Of a stretch of 64,000 bases of DNA, positions 46,780-58,495 are shown in pieces; within the stretch, counting starts at the first letter, position 1, and every line of letters starts with the position of its first letter. The notes under the pieces are model-generated. The model saw only the letters and a list, made by a program, of their open reading frames with translations, searched no databases and was not told the DNA's origin. This DNA comes from Deuterostichococcus epilithicus (lineage: Eukaryota > Chlorophyta > Trebouxiophyceae > Prasiolales > Stichococcaceae). The stretch spans positions 1,798,001 through 1,862,000 of the forward strand of contig JAVTLE010000001.1 in the NCBI GenBank assembly GCA_033439295.1, written 5' to 3'. Both the position numbers and the translations under genes were made by a program.

Positions 46780-49700
46780 ATGGTCGGCTTCGGGGAGAAG
46801 ATAGCGGAGCAGTCCTACAGCCCCTGGCAGGATCAGTACATCCAATATGCCGACCTCAAGAAGCTCATCGACGATATATTGGCCGTCGGGTGGGTGCTAA
46901 AGGCAAAATCGATCGTTGATCATGCGGTGCGTCCAAGAAAATGCTTCCGTGATGTTGTGCTAAGGACCGCCGGGCTGTTGCACGCACGACGTCACATCAT
47001 GACGGCCGAAGGACCCTGCATCCAAATGCAGGTCCATCCCAGAGGCAGCCAGCGTGCGCGAGGCACGCAAAGCCATCTTCCAGGTGCGCGTGCCGTTTCA
47101 TACTCCTGCAGCCGCATGCCGGCGGCACTTGCCGCCATGTTGCTGCCTGCGGCCTGACGCATGTCATGTTCCAACCGACCGAAATCTGCATCGCGCAGGG
47201 GCGCTTTGACGCGGAGATCATCAAGATCTTGCGTTTCTATGCTGAGCGGCGCGATGCGATTCTGGAAGAAGTGCACGCTCTGCAGCGAGACGTGGACCAC
47301 GTTCCGGCGGACATCGTCGACAATGAGGCGCTGCCGCCGCACGAGCGGCTGCAGCAGATCGACGAGCTGACGAAGCGGCTGCAGGTCAGGCGACAGTGTT
47401 TCATCTGGCTCATTGCATGTCCTGCTGGCGCACACAGGGGCCATGCGCCACAGGCTGCAGCAGCTCCCCTTGCCGCCTGAAGAGCCCCGGGAAGAGTGTA
47501 TCAGGCTGCTGCACCGCCTGGCCGTATGTGACAGGCATGGTCACTGTTGCACGTTCAAGATGCAGCGGGGGCCGTGAGACATGCTCCATCGCCTGACGAC
47601 CATCAGACTGGCAGCGCACCCACTGCCTGGCCGAGTTGTGACAGGCACTATTTCCTGTTCCTGGCGCAGGTGGAAGCAAGGGATGTTCAGCACCTGCTGG
47701 CCTACGTGGGGCTCAACATGCAGGGCATGCGCAAGATCCTGAAGAAGGTGCGGGGCCCTATCCAGCCCCACCAGTGTGCTTGCCAGTTCGCTGACGCGCC
47801 ATGCGCTGCAGACTTTGCGCCCGGCTGCACTGATGACAACCTGCGGCATCTGCCACTCGTGCTGCATTGTGTCTCGAATCTTACACCTGCTTATTACACC
47901 GCCAGGGCACTTTCAGCTGCTCGCATCCGCTCATTGCTTGCAGTTTGCCAAGAACGTGGACCCAACACCACCAACTCCCGGATATCTGACGCTGGAGATC
48001 CACCACCCGCACGACCCGGGGTGGAAGCTGCTGCAGGTGGCGCCCTGTTCAGCACGTAGTGTACTGTGCAATGCGCGTGTTGCAGGGATCCGTTGCGTTG
48101 TTACAGTATCAACAGAGCGGCTCATCATGACTGTTCTGCACCCGAGCAACAAGCAATGCGCCCGCTCGTGCGTGGCGGCTGTCCAGGGACCCGCAACAGC
48201 TCGACTGCAAGGTCGTCACATGACTCGCAACCAAGGTTTTGATCTGTTTCGTACCGCCTTTGTGCGCAGGGAACGTACTTGTCGCCGGACGTGCAGCAGG
48301 ACCTGGATGCCATGATCCTGCAGTGCGCGCTTTTCAGACAACACTGCTTGGGTGCTTCGAGCGTTCCACTGCACTTGAGCTGCCGAGTGTGCTTGCTTTT
48401 GGAACCTCGAGCCTCGGTCTGCATCCCGGCGTCTGCAAGCTGCTCTGCCATGCTGCGCTGCCAGGCCATCGCTGGAACTGGCCTGTGACACCACTCTCTC
48501 ATTGCGCTGCAGCAAGCGCATTGCGCAGGCAGCAGGCACGATACGGGAGCTGAGCGGGCAACTCTCGGAATACCGTAAAACGGTCGCCAGCGCCAGCAGC
48601 CCGGATCTGGAGGTGATGTCCTGAACTGTGGACACTCATGTTCGTGTGTTTACGACTCAGAAGCCAATGGCAGCACCTGTCTTGCAGATCCGGAGGCTGT
48701 TGGCGCTGCCGCAAGAGCGCGTGTTCCATAGCTGAGAGGCCGATGCGCTTTTTGAATGCAAGTCGTTCGTTGGCAAGGGCCAGTCACCAACAGTGAGACT
48801 GCAATTTCCTTCGGGAGGCGGAGCCATGGGCGACGCTCCTGCGCATGGACACGCTGCTGCGGGTTCCTGCCTGCCAGTCACGCCGTTCACTCAAATCGCT
48901 GCAACCCTGGTCTCTGCCTCCCGCAGGAGACGGAGCGGCGATCGACGTTGCTGCGCATGGACACGCTGCTGCGGGAGCTGGGCGCCGCGGAAGCGGACGC
49001 GGACCGCAACTCCGGCTTCGTCTCCGGCTCCTCCTGGGCTGCTCGCGCCGGTGTAATCTCAACTCTCGAGTCTCCGAAAGGCTCAGAAAGGCTCTCGGAG
49101 AGGTTCTGGTGTCGAGGCGTCTGGCCGGGGACTGGCCGGCGGAGGGGCGCTGACAACGGCGCCAGCCCCCGCCTCAGCACCCTGTCGGGGTAGACCCAGG
49201 GAGGAGGGATGCTATGATGGCCTCGAACCTGCTGGCTTCAGAGGGTGCTGCATCGTGGCCACCTGGTTCGCCCAGGGGCAGGCTGCTGCCAACTGTAGAA
49301 ATATTCGTCCCTGCCGCAAATGCAGGCATCTTCGAGGAGGCGCCCCCGGAGGAACGTGCAGTTGCTACCACCTCCGGCCTCATCATCAATTGCGTGAACA
49401 GTGCCCTGTACATGGCGGTGAGTGGTTTTCTGTTCCAGCATACGGGATCTGCATGTCACCACACGAACAGAGGAAGGCAGTGCCCTCACTAGACCCTGCC
49501 TGGTTGATCCTGCGGCCCGCAGCAGATTGGATGTTGCGGCCAAGCGATGACACTCACATGCATCCAGCTCCCTCCTGCCATTGCACAATCAGCACTGCCA
49601 GCTTAGCAAAGGCTGCCGCTGCCGTCCTTGCGTTGCGGGTTCATGCAAGACCGCTGCAGCTTGCGGGACACTGCATTGAGCGCAGCAGAAGGTTGCACCA

Positions 49701-52700
49701 ATAGAGCAAGCCTCAGGGTGGCCGTGCATCCTGTGCAGCTGCTCCACTGCAGACAGACAGAAGCAGTTGATTATGCGTCATTGATGCAGCTGTCGTGCTT
49801 TGGTGCAGAACTACAACCTGATCGTTCCCAGCATCCGCAGCTTCCTGCTGCACATCGGTGCCAGCCCGACGCAGGCGGGCATCATCATCGGCTGCTGCGA
49901 CCTTGCATCCATGCCCTCGACTGTGGGTGCGTGCGCCGCCAATGCGCAACAGTCGATCCTCAGGCTCAACTTATCAGTATTCCGGTTGCAGCAAACAGTT
50001 GGTGTGCCCTCAGCATGGCGCAGCGTCACGGCACAGCAGACATGCGCCTTGTGCCACGAGCGCACCCGCCAGAGCGGACTCGGTGGCCTCACCCGCCGTC
50101 AATGCACTGCTGCTTCCAGCCCCCTAGCACCGGCACCGCAGACCAGCAGCGAGTGGCACACAAGTAGCTCTGCTGCTGCCGGGTGCTCCCCAAGCGACTT
50201 GTGGTTCAACTTGGCTGCTGCAGTCCCCTACAAAAGCCTCGCCCTCAAAACCCCCCACTCGCGCAGGCTACTCCTTCTGGACCAACTCGGCGTACCGGGC
50301 GCCACTGATCTTCAGCGGCGTCTCCTGCCTCCTCGGAAACCTGGTCCTGTGCGTCTCCTACGACACCAAGCTGCTGCCGCTGCTGTACCTTGCGCGCCTC
50401 GTCACCGGCGTCGGTGCGTGGCGTTGCCCCTCTTCTGTGCGCTCATTTGGTCGCCACAAACCCGGTGTGCAGCCGTATGGTGTGCAGGCTTCTGGTGGCG
50501 GCCCGGCCGTAGCGCTGCGCATTATCTGGGTGTTGCAACAGTTGCGCTGCTCAGCTGCAGCGCCTGAGCTGTGCAAGTGCAAGCTAAAGCTCCTGATGAC
50601 CCCTGCAGGCGCTGCGCGGTCGGTTTCTCGGCGGTACATCGCAGACTTTGTGGCAAAGCGTGACCGCACGAAAGCCAGCGCCGCCTTCGTCGGCTCCTCC
50701 GCTGTGGGCATGGCCATGGGTGCGCCATTCGTCATGATTGTTGTTCCAGCTTCCCCAAGACCAACGGCAAGGCTCGAAAACTGCATTCCCCAAATATCCG
50801 CTGGCTCACCAGCAGAGCCTGCTCTGCTACTCAGGCTGCATGGCCTTCGGTTCGGGCATAGCCAAGGAATACATATGCACAGTGGTTGAAATGGAGCTGT
50901 GCTTGACGGCGCAGGCCCGCTGCTGGCGAAGGCCTTCCAGTCGTTCCCCACGCTGCACTGGCACAACATCACGTTCGATCCCATCACCATGGGCGCCTGG
51001 ATCATGATCGCCTGCTGGTGGGTGGCCCCTGCCGCTCGCTGCTGCATTTGTTTACCAGTCTGCCTGTCGGTGAGGGCAGCTGCAGCATGTTGCTCAAGGA
51101 CTGGTGATCACAAAGACCAGCTTCTGACTGCCGATCAGAGTGCAACAGCAGCGCTGATTGATCTCCCGTAGGGTTGTGTTCCTCGTCGCGACGGCTCTGT
51201 TCTTTGAGGACCCGCACATCGCGGTGTCGGAGGCGGAGCCGCTGCAGCAGCCGCTGCTGTCCGCGGTGCGTCGTCCGATTAGACCAGACACCCGTGTCGA
51301 ACTGACAGTTGCCGATTTGACGTGGCGACCCCACGCCTGCACACTCGTGCCGGCACAGCACGCTTTCGCTCCTTCGACATTAGCTGCTGTGAGGCACATT
51401 GAATGCTCTTGCTGCAGGCCGAGAACGGCGAGGCGAAGGAGAAGCCACAGCGCACGCCGTTCCTGCGCAGCGACTCGTTCATGGCGGCCCTGGGGCCCAC
51501 CATGGTGCGGCGCCGCTGGAGAGGGGGCTCCGTCTGAGCCTCATCCACCTGGCTGACTTTTGCAATATTGGCCCTGATGGCTCCCTGGTGCCTTCATGTG
51601 ACGTGCAATCACCAGCAGCGACGCCGTCAACTCCCATCGTGGGCATGCATGTGCGCATTCGTGCAGGCACCGGCGCTCACAGCCAGCCGTGTCGGCCGGG
51701 CTGGTCGCCTTGCAGCAGCCACAGCAGGAAGGATGCCGTGCAGACACGCCAGCCGCCTCAGAAACAAACAACCCGTGGCCGGCTGACCCGTTGCGCCTAC
51801 CCGCACTCGCAGGTGTGCGTGTACGCGCTGCTGGTGCTGAAGACGGCACAGCAGGCCTTCCTGGACTCGCTGCCGCTGTTCACGGTGCGCCGCCCCCGTC
51901 TCGACCTGTGCTTGCAGCGATTTGCGTGCAGCACCTGGGATGAAGAATGACCAGTAGCCGTCCGTCTGTCCAGCGCACTGCATGCGCTCTGATGCGCGAT
52001 TCCACGGCGGCGCCTGCCCATGTGGGCAGTCTGCCCTTGCACTTGTCACATCAGCGCATGCTGCGGCCGCAGACCGGATGACTTAGGCGCCCTTGTGCCT
52101 GCCGCCTGCGCAGACGACGGCGTTCGGCTGGAGCGACGGCAGCAACGGCCTGTACGTGGGGCTGCTGTGCTTGGCGATGCTGCCGGTGACGTTTGTCATT
52201 GGCGCCATCTCGGCGCGCGTTTCCGACCGCGTCCTCACAGCCTTCTCGCTGACACTGACGCTGCTGGGCTGCGTGCAAATGTGGTTCGGCGCCTACCCCA
52301 GGTGCGGCAGTCAGCCACCTCAGTGAAGCCATCTGCAGCAGGCTCCTGTGGACTCGGCGCACTGACGGCATGTGCTGCCGTGCGCCGTTGATGAGGCTGG
52401 CCCGGCGCAGTCCATGAGAAAGTACTGCCCCTCCTGGTGGCCGGAACCACTGGAGAAAGCAAGCCGGTCGCCCGCGGCTCCGGTGCTGTGCTGCCTGTGT
52501 TCACGGGCATCAAGGTGTTGTCTTTGTAATGGGCCGTGCGCTCCAGGCTGCCCCACCGCCCCGCAGGTGGAATTTCTTTGTTGGCGGCGGCTGGATCCTG
52601 ATCGGCACCATCATCATGGAGGGCGCCGCCATGTCACTTGAGAGTAAGGTGGGCGGTATTTCCGGGATCTGCTGCGTCCTTTCCAGATGGTTGGTCGACG

Positions 52701-53400
52701 CCTTTGTGCATGTGGCGCTCGCGAGACTGGTCTACGACTGCTCCCGGATGCGCAGGGCTGTGGGCCCCTGCCGGCAGCCTGCTTGTAGGGCTGCATGACG
52801 AAAGGTCAAGTCCCAATCCGGCGTCCTGTGGCGCTGGAGCTGCAGGCTCGACTGTCCTGAGGCAATCCTCTTCAGCCGCTTCCCCCCACCGCCTGCTTTC
52901 GACCGACCCCCTGACTGCCCCCTTTCGAGCAGGTCATCCACCCCAGCTTCGCGGAAGGCACCTGGAACGCGGGCCTGCTCAGCACGGAGGCGGGCACCCT
53001 GGGGCGATTCACCGGCAACCTGCTGCTGTCTGTGTCCAGCCGCTTCACCGGGCTCGACACTGTCAAGCAGATCACCAATTTCGCGCATGTGAGCGTGAAT
53101 TTTGCCAGATGCCCCACCATGCCGCTTGTTGCTCACCTGCCCCTGACTGCAGACCCGACCACTTGTGGCAACTCTGACATTGAGTGGCTTTCCACCAGTT
53201 CTCGGGATAGCTGCTCGTGCATGCCGGGAGCTGCCTCCTACAACAGTATGGTCTGCACTGTGCCGCGTCATGTGCAACCTGCTTGCATGTCCGCTGAGCA
53301 TGCCAACTCTCTTTTGCAGGTACTCTGGTCTCTAGTTGGAGTAGTAGTCATCTCCAACCTCGCATGGTTCGTGGCGCTGTACCGACAGATCAAGGAGTGA
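46780..53400 (+). CDS. SPX-MFS vacuolar-type phosphate transporter (PHT5/VPT-like)
   Basis: These proteins move inorganic phosphate across the vacuolar membrane, and the SPX domain senses inositol pyrophosphates. The ATG at 46780 opens MVGFGEKIAEQSYSPWQDQY then IQYADLKKLIDDIL, the SPX start. SPX continues with AEIIKILRFYAERRDAILEE (about 47210-47280) and HLLAYVGLNMQGMRKILKK (about 47690-47748), the Lys-rich phosphate-sensing helix. After a linker, the MFS part reads VATTSGLIINCVNSALYMA (about 49365-49418), YNLIVPSIRSFLLHIGASPT (about 49810), GYSFWTNSAYRAPLIFSGVS (from 50264), ARSVSRRYIADFVAKRDRTK (about 50615), FDPITMGAWIMIACW (about 50975), VVFLVATALFFEDPHI (about 51172), VYALLVLKTAQQAFLDSLPL (about 51818), YVGLLCLAMLPVTFVIGAIS (about 52152), FFVGGGWILIGTIIMEGAAM (about 52575) and LWSLVGVVVISNLAWFVALY, with TGA at 53398-53400. 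About eleven or twelve membrane helices are expected. Confidence 0.9.
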
Positions 53401-54435
53401 CCTTTGTGACATTGCGCGGGCTCTTGCAGCAAGCAGGGTGTTACAGCATGCAGGTCTCGGCAGCTGCTGCTCAGGCTACTTGACGAGCTCGCCCAGTGGG
53501 GCGCTGCTACTCGCTATCTGTGGTTTCAATCGTCGCATCATATCGTCGCATCACATCACATCGCTGGTCATGCCTTTCTGGACTCCTTGGATATGAGCTT
53601 GCATCTGATGTGCACGCCTGTACTGCTCGGGCCGATCCGATGAAGTCGCAAGGGTTTTGCCCGTACATTTTGTGGCAGACCAATGGTCGAGGAGAACAGC
53701 AAGGTGCAGCGATACACGTGGCATGTTGCCACAGCAGCCGTGTGATCGTCAGATTCACTCCGCCTCGTGTTCTGGAAGTGACTGTTCAAGTCAGGTCTGC
53801 AACTGAACTCAGGTCCTCGCTCGCCATCCCTTCCACTGTGATTTGCCGATTCAGCTGAGCTGTCTGCGACGTTGTGCATACAATTGCTTTCAGGCTAGTG
53901 AAGTTTGGTTGCAAGATGGACGAAGAAATGGTGCGTCGTGTCAACTTGATCGAGGTGTGCGATTGCAGAATGATTTTTGATGGTGGATCAAGCGCCCTCC
54001 ATTGTGCCTGAACACCTGCACGCGCCGGCCACGGCACTGATACAGCTTTGCTAGACTTCCGCAGGTTCTTCAAGAAGAAGCTGAGGAAAGCACAACAAGC
54101 TGTGCTGAACTTCCAGCAGACGCGGCGCAGGCCTGGTGAGCGCAGTTGGTGCTGCCTGCAGTTTGGACCGAGCTGAGCTGTTCCCGAGACTTTTCCCATT
54201 GTAATTTCTCAATTATCATATGATACAGGTCGGAGCAGCAGATCCGCGATCACTTTTGCAGCGCTTCGACCATCAGTCAAAACCCTGATGACGCCGCAGT
54301 GGCAGCGCAACTGGTGCAAAGCAACATGTACATCGCTGCCTGTTATTGGTGCTCGACAGTTCTCGGTATGTATTCTTAGCTTACATCCCACTCGATCAGC
54401 CTAGCAAAACCAGCATAGCCGTGCCTGCACCGCAG
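53401..54435. other. Intergenic region, possibly with the first exon of the thioesterase gene
   Basis: The SPX-MFS 3' UTR must begin here. No recognisable coding segment was found, though the start codon of the downstream thioesterase-like gene is not resolved and may lie in this stretch. Confidence 0.4.
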
Positions 54436-56107
54436 GATGGACGGCGGGCATGTGCGGCCAGCTTTGCACAGCCGGCCGCAGATGACTTCAGCAAGTGGTT
54501 TCCAGGGCTGCCCGTCAGCAGAACGTCATGCTTAGATCCGAGGTGCGGAAACAGCATTTGTTTTCGAGGAAGCTTAAACATCTGTGGCGGCTGGTGTGGC
54601 TTTACAAGATTACACAATTCAGCACAGTGCAGACTGTCGTGGTGTCAGGTGGCGGGTGCTGTGCTTTCCCAATGCCGGCAATGCGGAAGACCTGTACACA
54701 AACGAAGGCACCGGCCCCCGCCGAGCCGTCAGCCCACTGCTGGTGTGCCTGGTTGCAGTCACGCACTGATGCGCACAGCTGATAAACGTGTATATGTCAT
54801 GCGAGCTGCCGTGCCTGGCGCAGGGCGACAGCAGCGCGCTCTCTTTGTTGAGAGTGTCCTCGAAGGCGGCGGCTTGCAGCTGGAACTTGGGAGCAATGTC
54901 CATGAGGCCACACAAGGTCATGTTGGCTGCACGCATCCTGATGCAGGAGTGGTGCCGCGCCAACCGCGCAGAGTGCTTGGCGGTGCAGCCGCCCGGCCGG
55001 GGCATGCGGGCCAAGGATCCATGCATCACGTCGCCGCAGGAGCTGGCGCGGCAGCTGCTGCCGGTCGTGGCGTCGCGTCTGGCGGCCGTGCCGTACGTGG
55101 TGAGTGTGTCTGTCTCGAACAAGGCGGCACAAACAGCCGCAAACGAGGCGAGCAGCCGAGCGCAGCACGAAGTCGTCATCATGCACGAGCGCCGCACTCA
55201 CTGCCTGCTGCAGAAGGTTGCGACTTGAGGCTGATGCCGCGTCGGCTCAGTGCGGCTGCTGGTAGGGCGACACTCACAACGGTATGCCGCTGTGCAGGTG
55301 GTTGCGCACAGCGTGGGGACTTGGAATGCCTTCGAGTTCCTGCACTTGGCGCGGGCGTCAGGCCTGCCGATGCCGCGGCGAGTGTTTCTGTCCGCCATGG
55401 CGGCGCCAGACATGCCGGAGGCCCAGCGCCCATGGCGGCGACAGAGAGACCTGTCGGAGGCCGAGTTCCAGGCGGGTCCACCGATGCGCTGTGTGAATTC
55501 GCCCTTCCTAGCAACAATTGGCAGCCCGCGTTGCCATGCCCAGGCCAGCTGCTCGACCTGCACGGCTGCGCTGGACACAGCCATCTCAACGAATAGGAGA
55601 GGGCAAATGTACGGCCTGATGAGATGAACAGGGTCCAATGCTGCAGGATGAATGCCGCAGCTGGAACGTGAACGAAATCGTTTTTTCAAAGGCGTTGTGG
55701 CCGACCTACCACCAGCTGATGCGTTCAGACTTCCGGCTGTTCGACGAGTACGACTTCGAGCACGAAGGTGGGGCGGTTGTCATATGTTGAGGTTCGCATG
55801 CAGCAGCCAAAGTGATCCAGAAATAATCATGGGGGAGCGGAGAGTAAGCAGCTAAGCACTTCCAGCCTTGTGATTGTGTGTGTGTGTGTGCATTGGCGCA
55901 GGCGACCCAGCATTCGACTTTCCCATCTCTGCTTACAATGGCAGTAGGGACGGCAAGATCAGCAGCAGCATGGTCATGGGCTGGCGGAAGTTCACCACCG
56001 CAGACTTTTTGCTCAAACAGATTAACGGCCACCACTTGTGGCCTCTGGACAAGCTCGCGAAGGCCAGTTGGCTGTCACAGATCGCTGCGCAGCTCGAGGC
56101 CTTGTGA
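54436..56107 (+). CDS. Type II thioesterase-like alpha/beta hydrolase
   Basis: Free-standing type II thioesterases release acyl chains from carrier proteins of polyketide, peptide or fatty-acid synthases. Readable exons are DGRRACAASFAQPAADDFSK (from 54436), WRVLCFPNAGNAEDLYTNEG (from 54650), EWCRANRAECLAVQPPGRGM then RAKDPCITSPQELARQLLPV (from 54948), VVAHSVGTWNAFEFLHLARA (from 55299), RRVFLSAMAAPDMPEAQRPW, RSWNVNEIVFSKALWPTYHQ (about 55660), and YNGSRDGKISSSMVMGWRKF then INGHHLWPLDKLAK before TGA at 56105-56107. AHSVG is the nucleophile elbow with the catalytic Ser. The Asp in GSRDGK and the His in NGHH complete the expected triad. The frame EAEFQ is followed by GCGGGT and resumes at DECRSWN, so a GC-AG intron is likely. 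The true start codon is unresolved upstream. Confidence 0.78.
55875..55890. repeat. TG dinucleotide microsatellite in a thioesterase intron
   Basis: Eight TG units precede the acceptor of the last exon, where they may serve as part of a pyrimidine/T-rich tract. Confidence 0.7.
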
Positions 56108-56891
56108 CGACTGCCCCGACGGCCGTCGAACACAGCAGGCAGTGATGTGGACTTGTGGCGCATGGCGCATGCCACGCCATGCCAGCGCGAATGCCTGCGA
56201 CAAGTCATTGAGTAATCCAGGTCAGATGAGCTTTGCCGCAACCAGATGTGTGCATCTCTACAATGATACCCCCTGAGCTCAATGCGACCGCTGCATGAGG
56301 TGCCTTCAAAGTTGGTTAGGCTGAGGCTGAGGCACCTTCATGACATGACATCAATGGGCTGTGCCGACGCATGACCGTCGTCACAAGGGCCTCCTCTTCT
56401 CGATTACGCTCAACGCTTGCAGGCCATCACCTGCAGGCTTGCAGCAGGCAGTGTGTCAGCGCCACAGAGCACGCAACAGACCTGCTGTAGACGCGCACAA
56501 GTGGCGATCTGTTGAGAAGCTTTTGAACGCGAATGCCACTGGAGGAAGACATGCACGCTTCAGAGCTCTCTTTTCCATGTTCCGCAAAAGTAAATGAATT
56601 GCTGGGGCGTCATTGCCGAGGCGGCGCTCAGCGCTGGGAATGCGGACTGACAGCCTTCAGAGTCAAGCTTGAGTTAGCGAGCTTGGGCGAGCACACCTGC
56701 CGGAGCCGACGGGTCTGAGGACCGGCTGATGAGTCGATCAGATTCAGAGCCGGAGCTTCCTGACCAGGCTGCGAGCTGCAGCGCCGTAGGCAGCCGCCAT
56801 TTCGGATTGCCTCATGAAGATCGGTGCCGCTATTGAGCGGCACGGCGCGCTATGTGCCTGCCATTCTGATGAGGTTTTCCGCTCTCAGGGC
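56108..56891. other. Intergenic region before the second repeat array
   Basis: This covers the thioesterase 3' UTR and sequence leading to the 140-bp direct repeat. Short open frames exist but none resembles a known protein. Confidence 0.4.
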
Positions 56892-57031
56892 CAAGCAATG
56901 CTGTTGGGACCACGAGCGAGTGTGCTCGACTGCTCGGAAGATAACGTCTTGTGCAGTATGAGCACAGGGCGGGCGGACTGCAGCTGCGAAAATTCTGGCG
57001 GTGGCGCAGGGCGATTCCGAGTTGCGAATGG
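56892..57031 (+). repeat. Left 140-bp direct repeat flanking foldback copy 2
   Basis: It starts CAAGCAATGCTGTTGGGACC and ends GCGATTCCGAGTTGCGAATG plus G. The same sequence recurs in the same orientation at 58360-58495, differing by a 4-base CGAG duplication and a few substitutions. Confidence 0.88.
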
Positions 57032-58359
57032 CAGACCATGTCGTATGCAAACCACAAACCCGATTTTCTCTTCTTCAGCCGCTTCAAGACATGGTTCAAC
57101 GGAAAAGTCGGACGTGGCGTGCAGTTCTGGCGGCGCTCATTCGAGAGGCTTGGTCCATGAAAGTTATGCGAGCATGCAACGGAAGAGAGTGTGCCCTATT
57201 CTTTCTTCGCTCTTTCCTCCTTTGTACGCGTTTTTTCTTTTTTTTTCGGAGAGCAACTGAAGAAGACAAAATTATATACAACGGAAGAAAGTCCCAGTCC
57301 TGGCTTTCTTTCGTTGTATGCATTTTTCCTTCCGTTGCAGCGCCGACAGAAGAAACCACACATACAACGGAAGAAAGTCCCAGTCCTGGCTTTCTTCCGT
57401 TGTAAGCATTGTTTCTTCCGTTGCAGCGCCAACAGAAGAAAACAAGCATATAACGGAAGAACGTCCCAGTCCTGGCTTTCTTCCGTTGTATGCATTGTTT
57501 CTTCTGTTGCAGCGCCAACAGAAGAAAACAAGCATACAACGGAAGAACGTCCTATCCTGGCTTTCTTCCGTTGTATGCATTTTTTCTTCCGTTGCAGCGC
57601 TGACAGAAAAACGCAAACATACAACGGAAGAAAGTCCCAGTCCTGGCTTTCTTCCGTTGTATGCATTTTTTCTTCCGTTGCAGCGCCGACAGAAGAAGAC
57701 AAACATACAACGGAAGAAAGACCCAGTCCTGGCTTTCTTCCGTTGTAAGCATTGTTTCTTCCGTTGCAGCGCCAACAGAAGAAAACAAGCATATAACGGA
57801 AGAACGTCCCAGTCCTGGCTTTCTTCCGTTGTATGCATTGTTTCTTCTGTTGCAGCGCCAACAGAAGAAAACAAGCATACAACGGAAGAACGTCCTATCC
57901 TGGCTTTCTTCCGTTGTATGCATTTTTTCTTCCGTTGCAGCGCTGACAGAAAAACGCAAACATACAACGGAAGAAAGTCCCAGTCCTGGCTTTCTTCCGT
58001 TGTATGCATTTTTTCTTCCGTTGCAGCGCCGACAGAAGAAACCAAGCATACAACGGAAGAAAGTCCCAGTCCTGGCTTTCTTATTGCCTTTCTTCCGTTG
58101 TATGCATGTTTTCTTCCGTTGCAGCGCCGACCGAAAGGAATGTTGGCGCTGCAACCGAAGAAAAAATGCATACAACGGAAGAAAGCCAGGACTGGGACTT
58201 TCTTACGTTGTATGCATTTTTTCTTCGGTCGGCGCTGCAACGGAAGAAACATGTATACAACGGAAGAAAGCCAGGACTGGGACTTTCTTACGTTGTATGT
58301 TTGTGTTGTTCAGTCGACGCTGCAACGGAGAAACAAATGGGCGTTCGCCGGGGGCGAGA
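57032..58359. mobile_element. Foldback-like element, copy 2, lacking the right terminal arm
   Basis: The left end (CAGACCATGTCGTATGC and the following about 220 bases) matches copy 1 at 41330. The interior is a regular array of about 86-bp units, for example unit starts at 57361, 57447, 57533 and 57618, each holding CATACAACGGAAGAA facing CTTTCTTCCGTTGTATG across a CCCAGTCCTGG spacer. After 58135 the spacer motif flips to GGCGCTGCAAC, as in the right half of copy 1, but the array stops near 58335. The outer right inverted arm seen in copy 1 is absent. The element sits exactly between the two 140-bp direct repeats. There is no transposase. Confidence 0.75.
57361..58046 (+). repeat. 343-bp higher-order tandem duplication inside the array
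   Basis: Segments 57361-57703 and 57704-58046 each contain the same four consecutive 86-bp unit variants in the same order, including the diagnostic GTTGTAAGCATTG and CATATAACGG variants and GAACGTCCTATCC. The exact 343-base offset shows that four units were duplicated as a block. Confidence 0.85.
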
Positions 58360-58495
58360 CAAGCAATGCTGTTGGGACCACGAGTGTGCTCGACTGCTCG
58401 GAAGAGAACGTCTTGTGCAGTATAAGCACAGGGCGGGCAGACTGCAGCTGCGAAAATTCCGGCGGTGGCGCAGGGCGATTCCGAGTTGCGAATGG
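58360..58495 (+). repeat. Right 136-bp direct repeat flanking foldback copy 2
   Basis: Matches 56892-57031 in the same orientation, including CTCGGAAGA, AACGTCTTGTGCAGTAT, GCACAGGGCGGGC and GACTGCAGCTGCGAAAATTC. It immediately follows a 30-base stretch resembling 10206-10235. Confidence 0.88.

Noticed and set aside
56892-58495. LTR element interpretation of the 140-bp direct repeats
   Set aside because: The repeats are too short and lack TG...CA ends, primer-binding site, polypurine tract and any coding domain between them.
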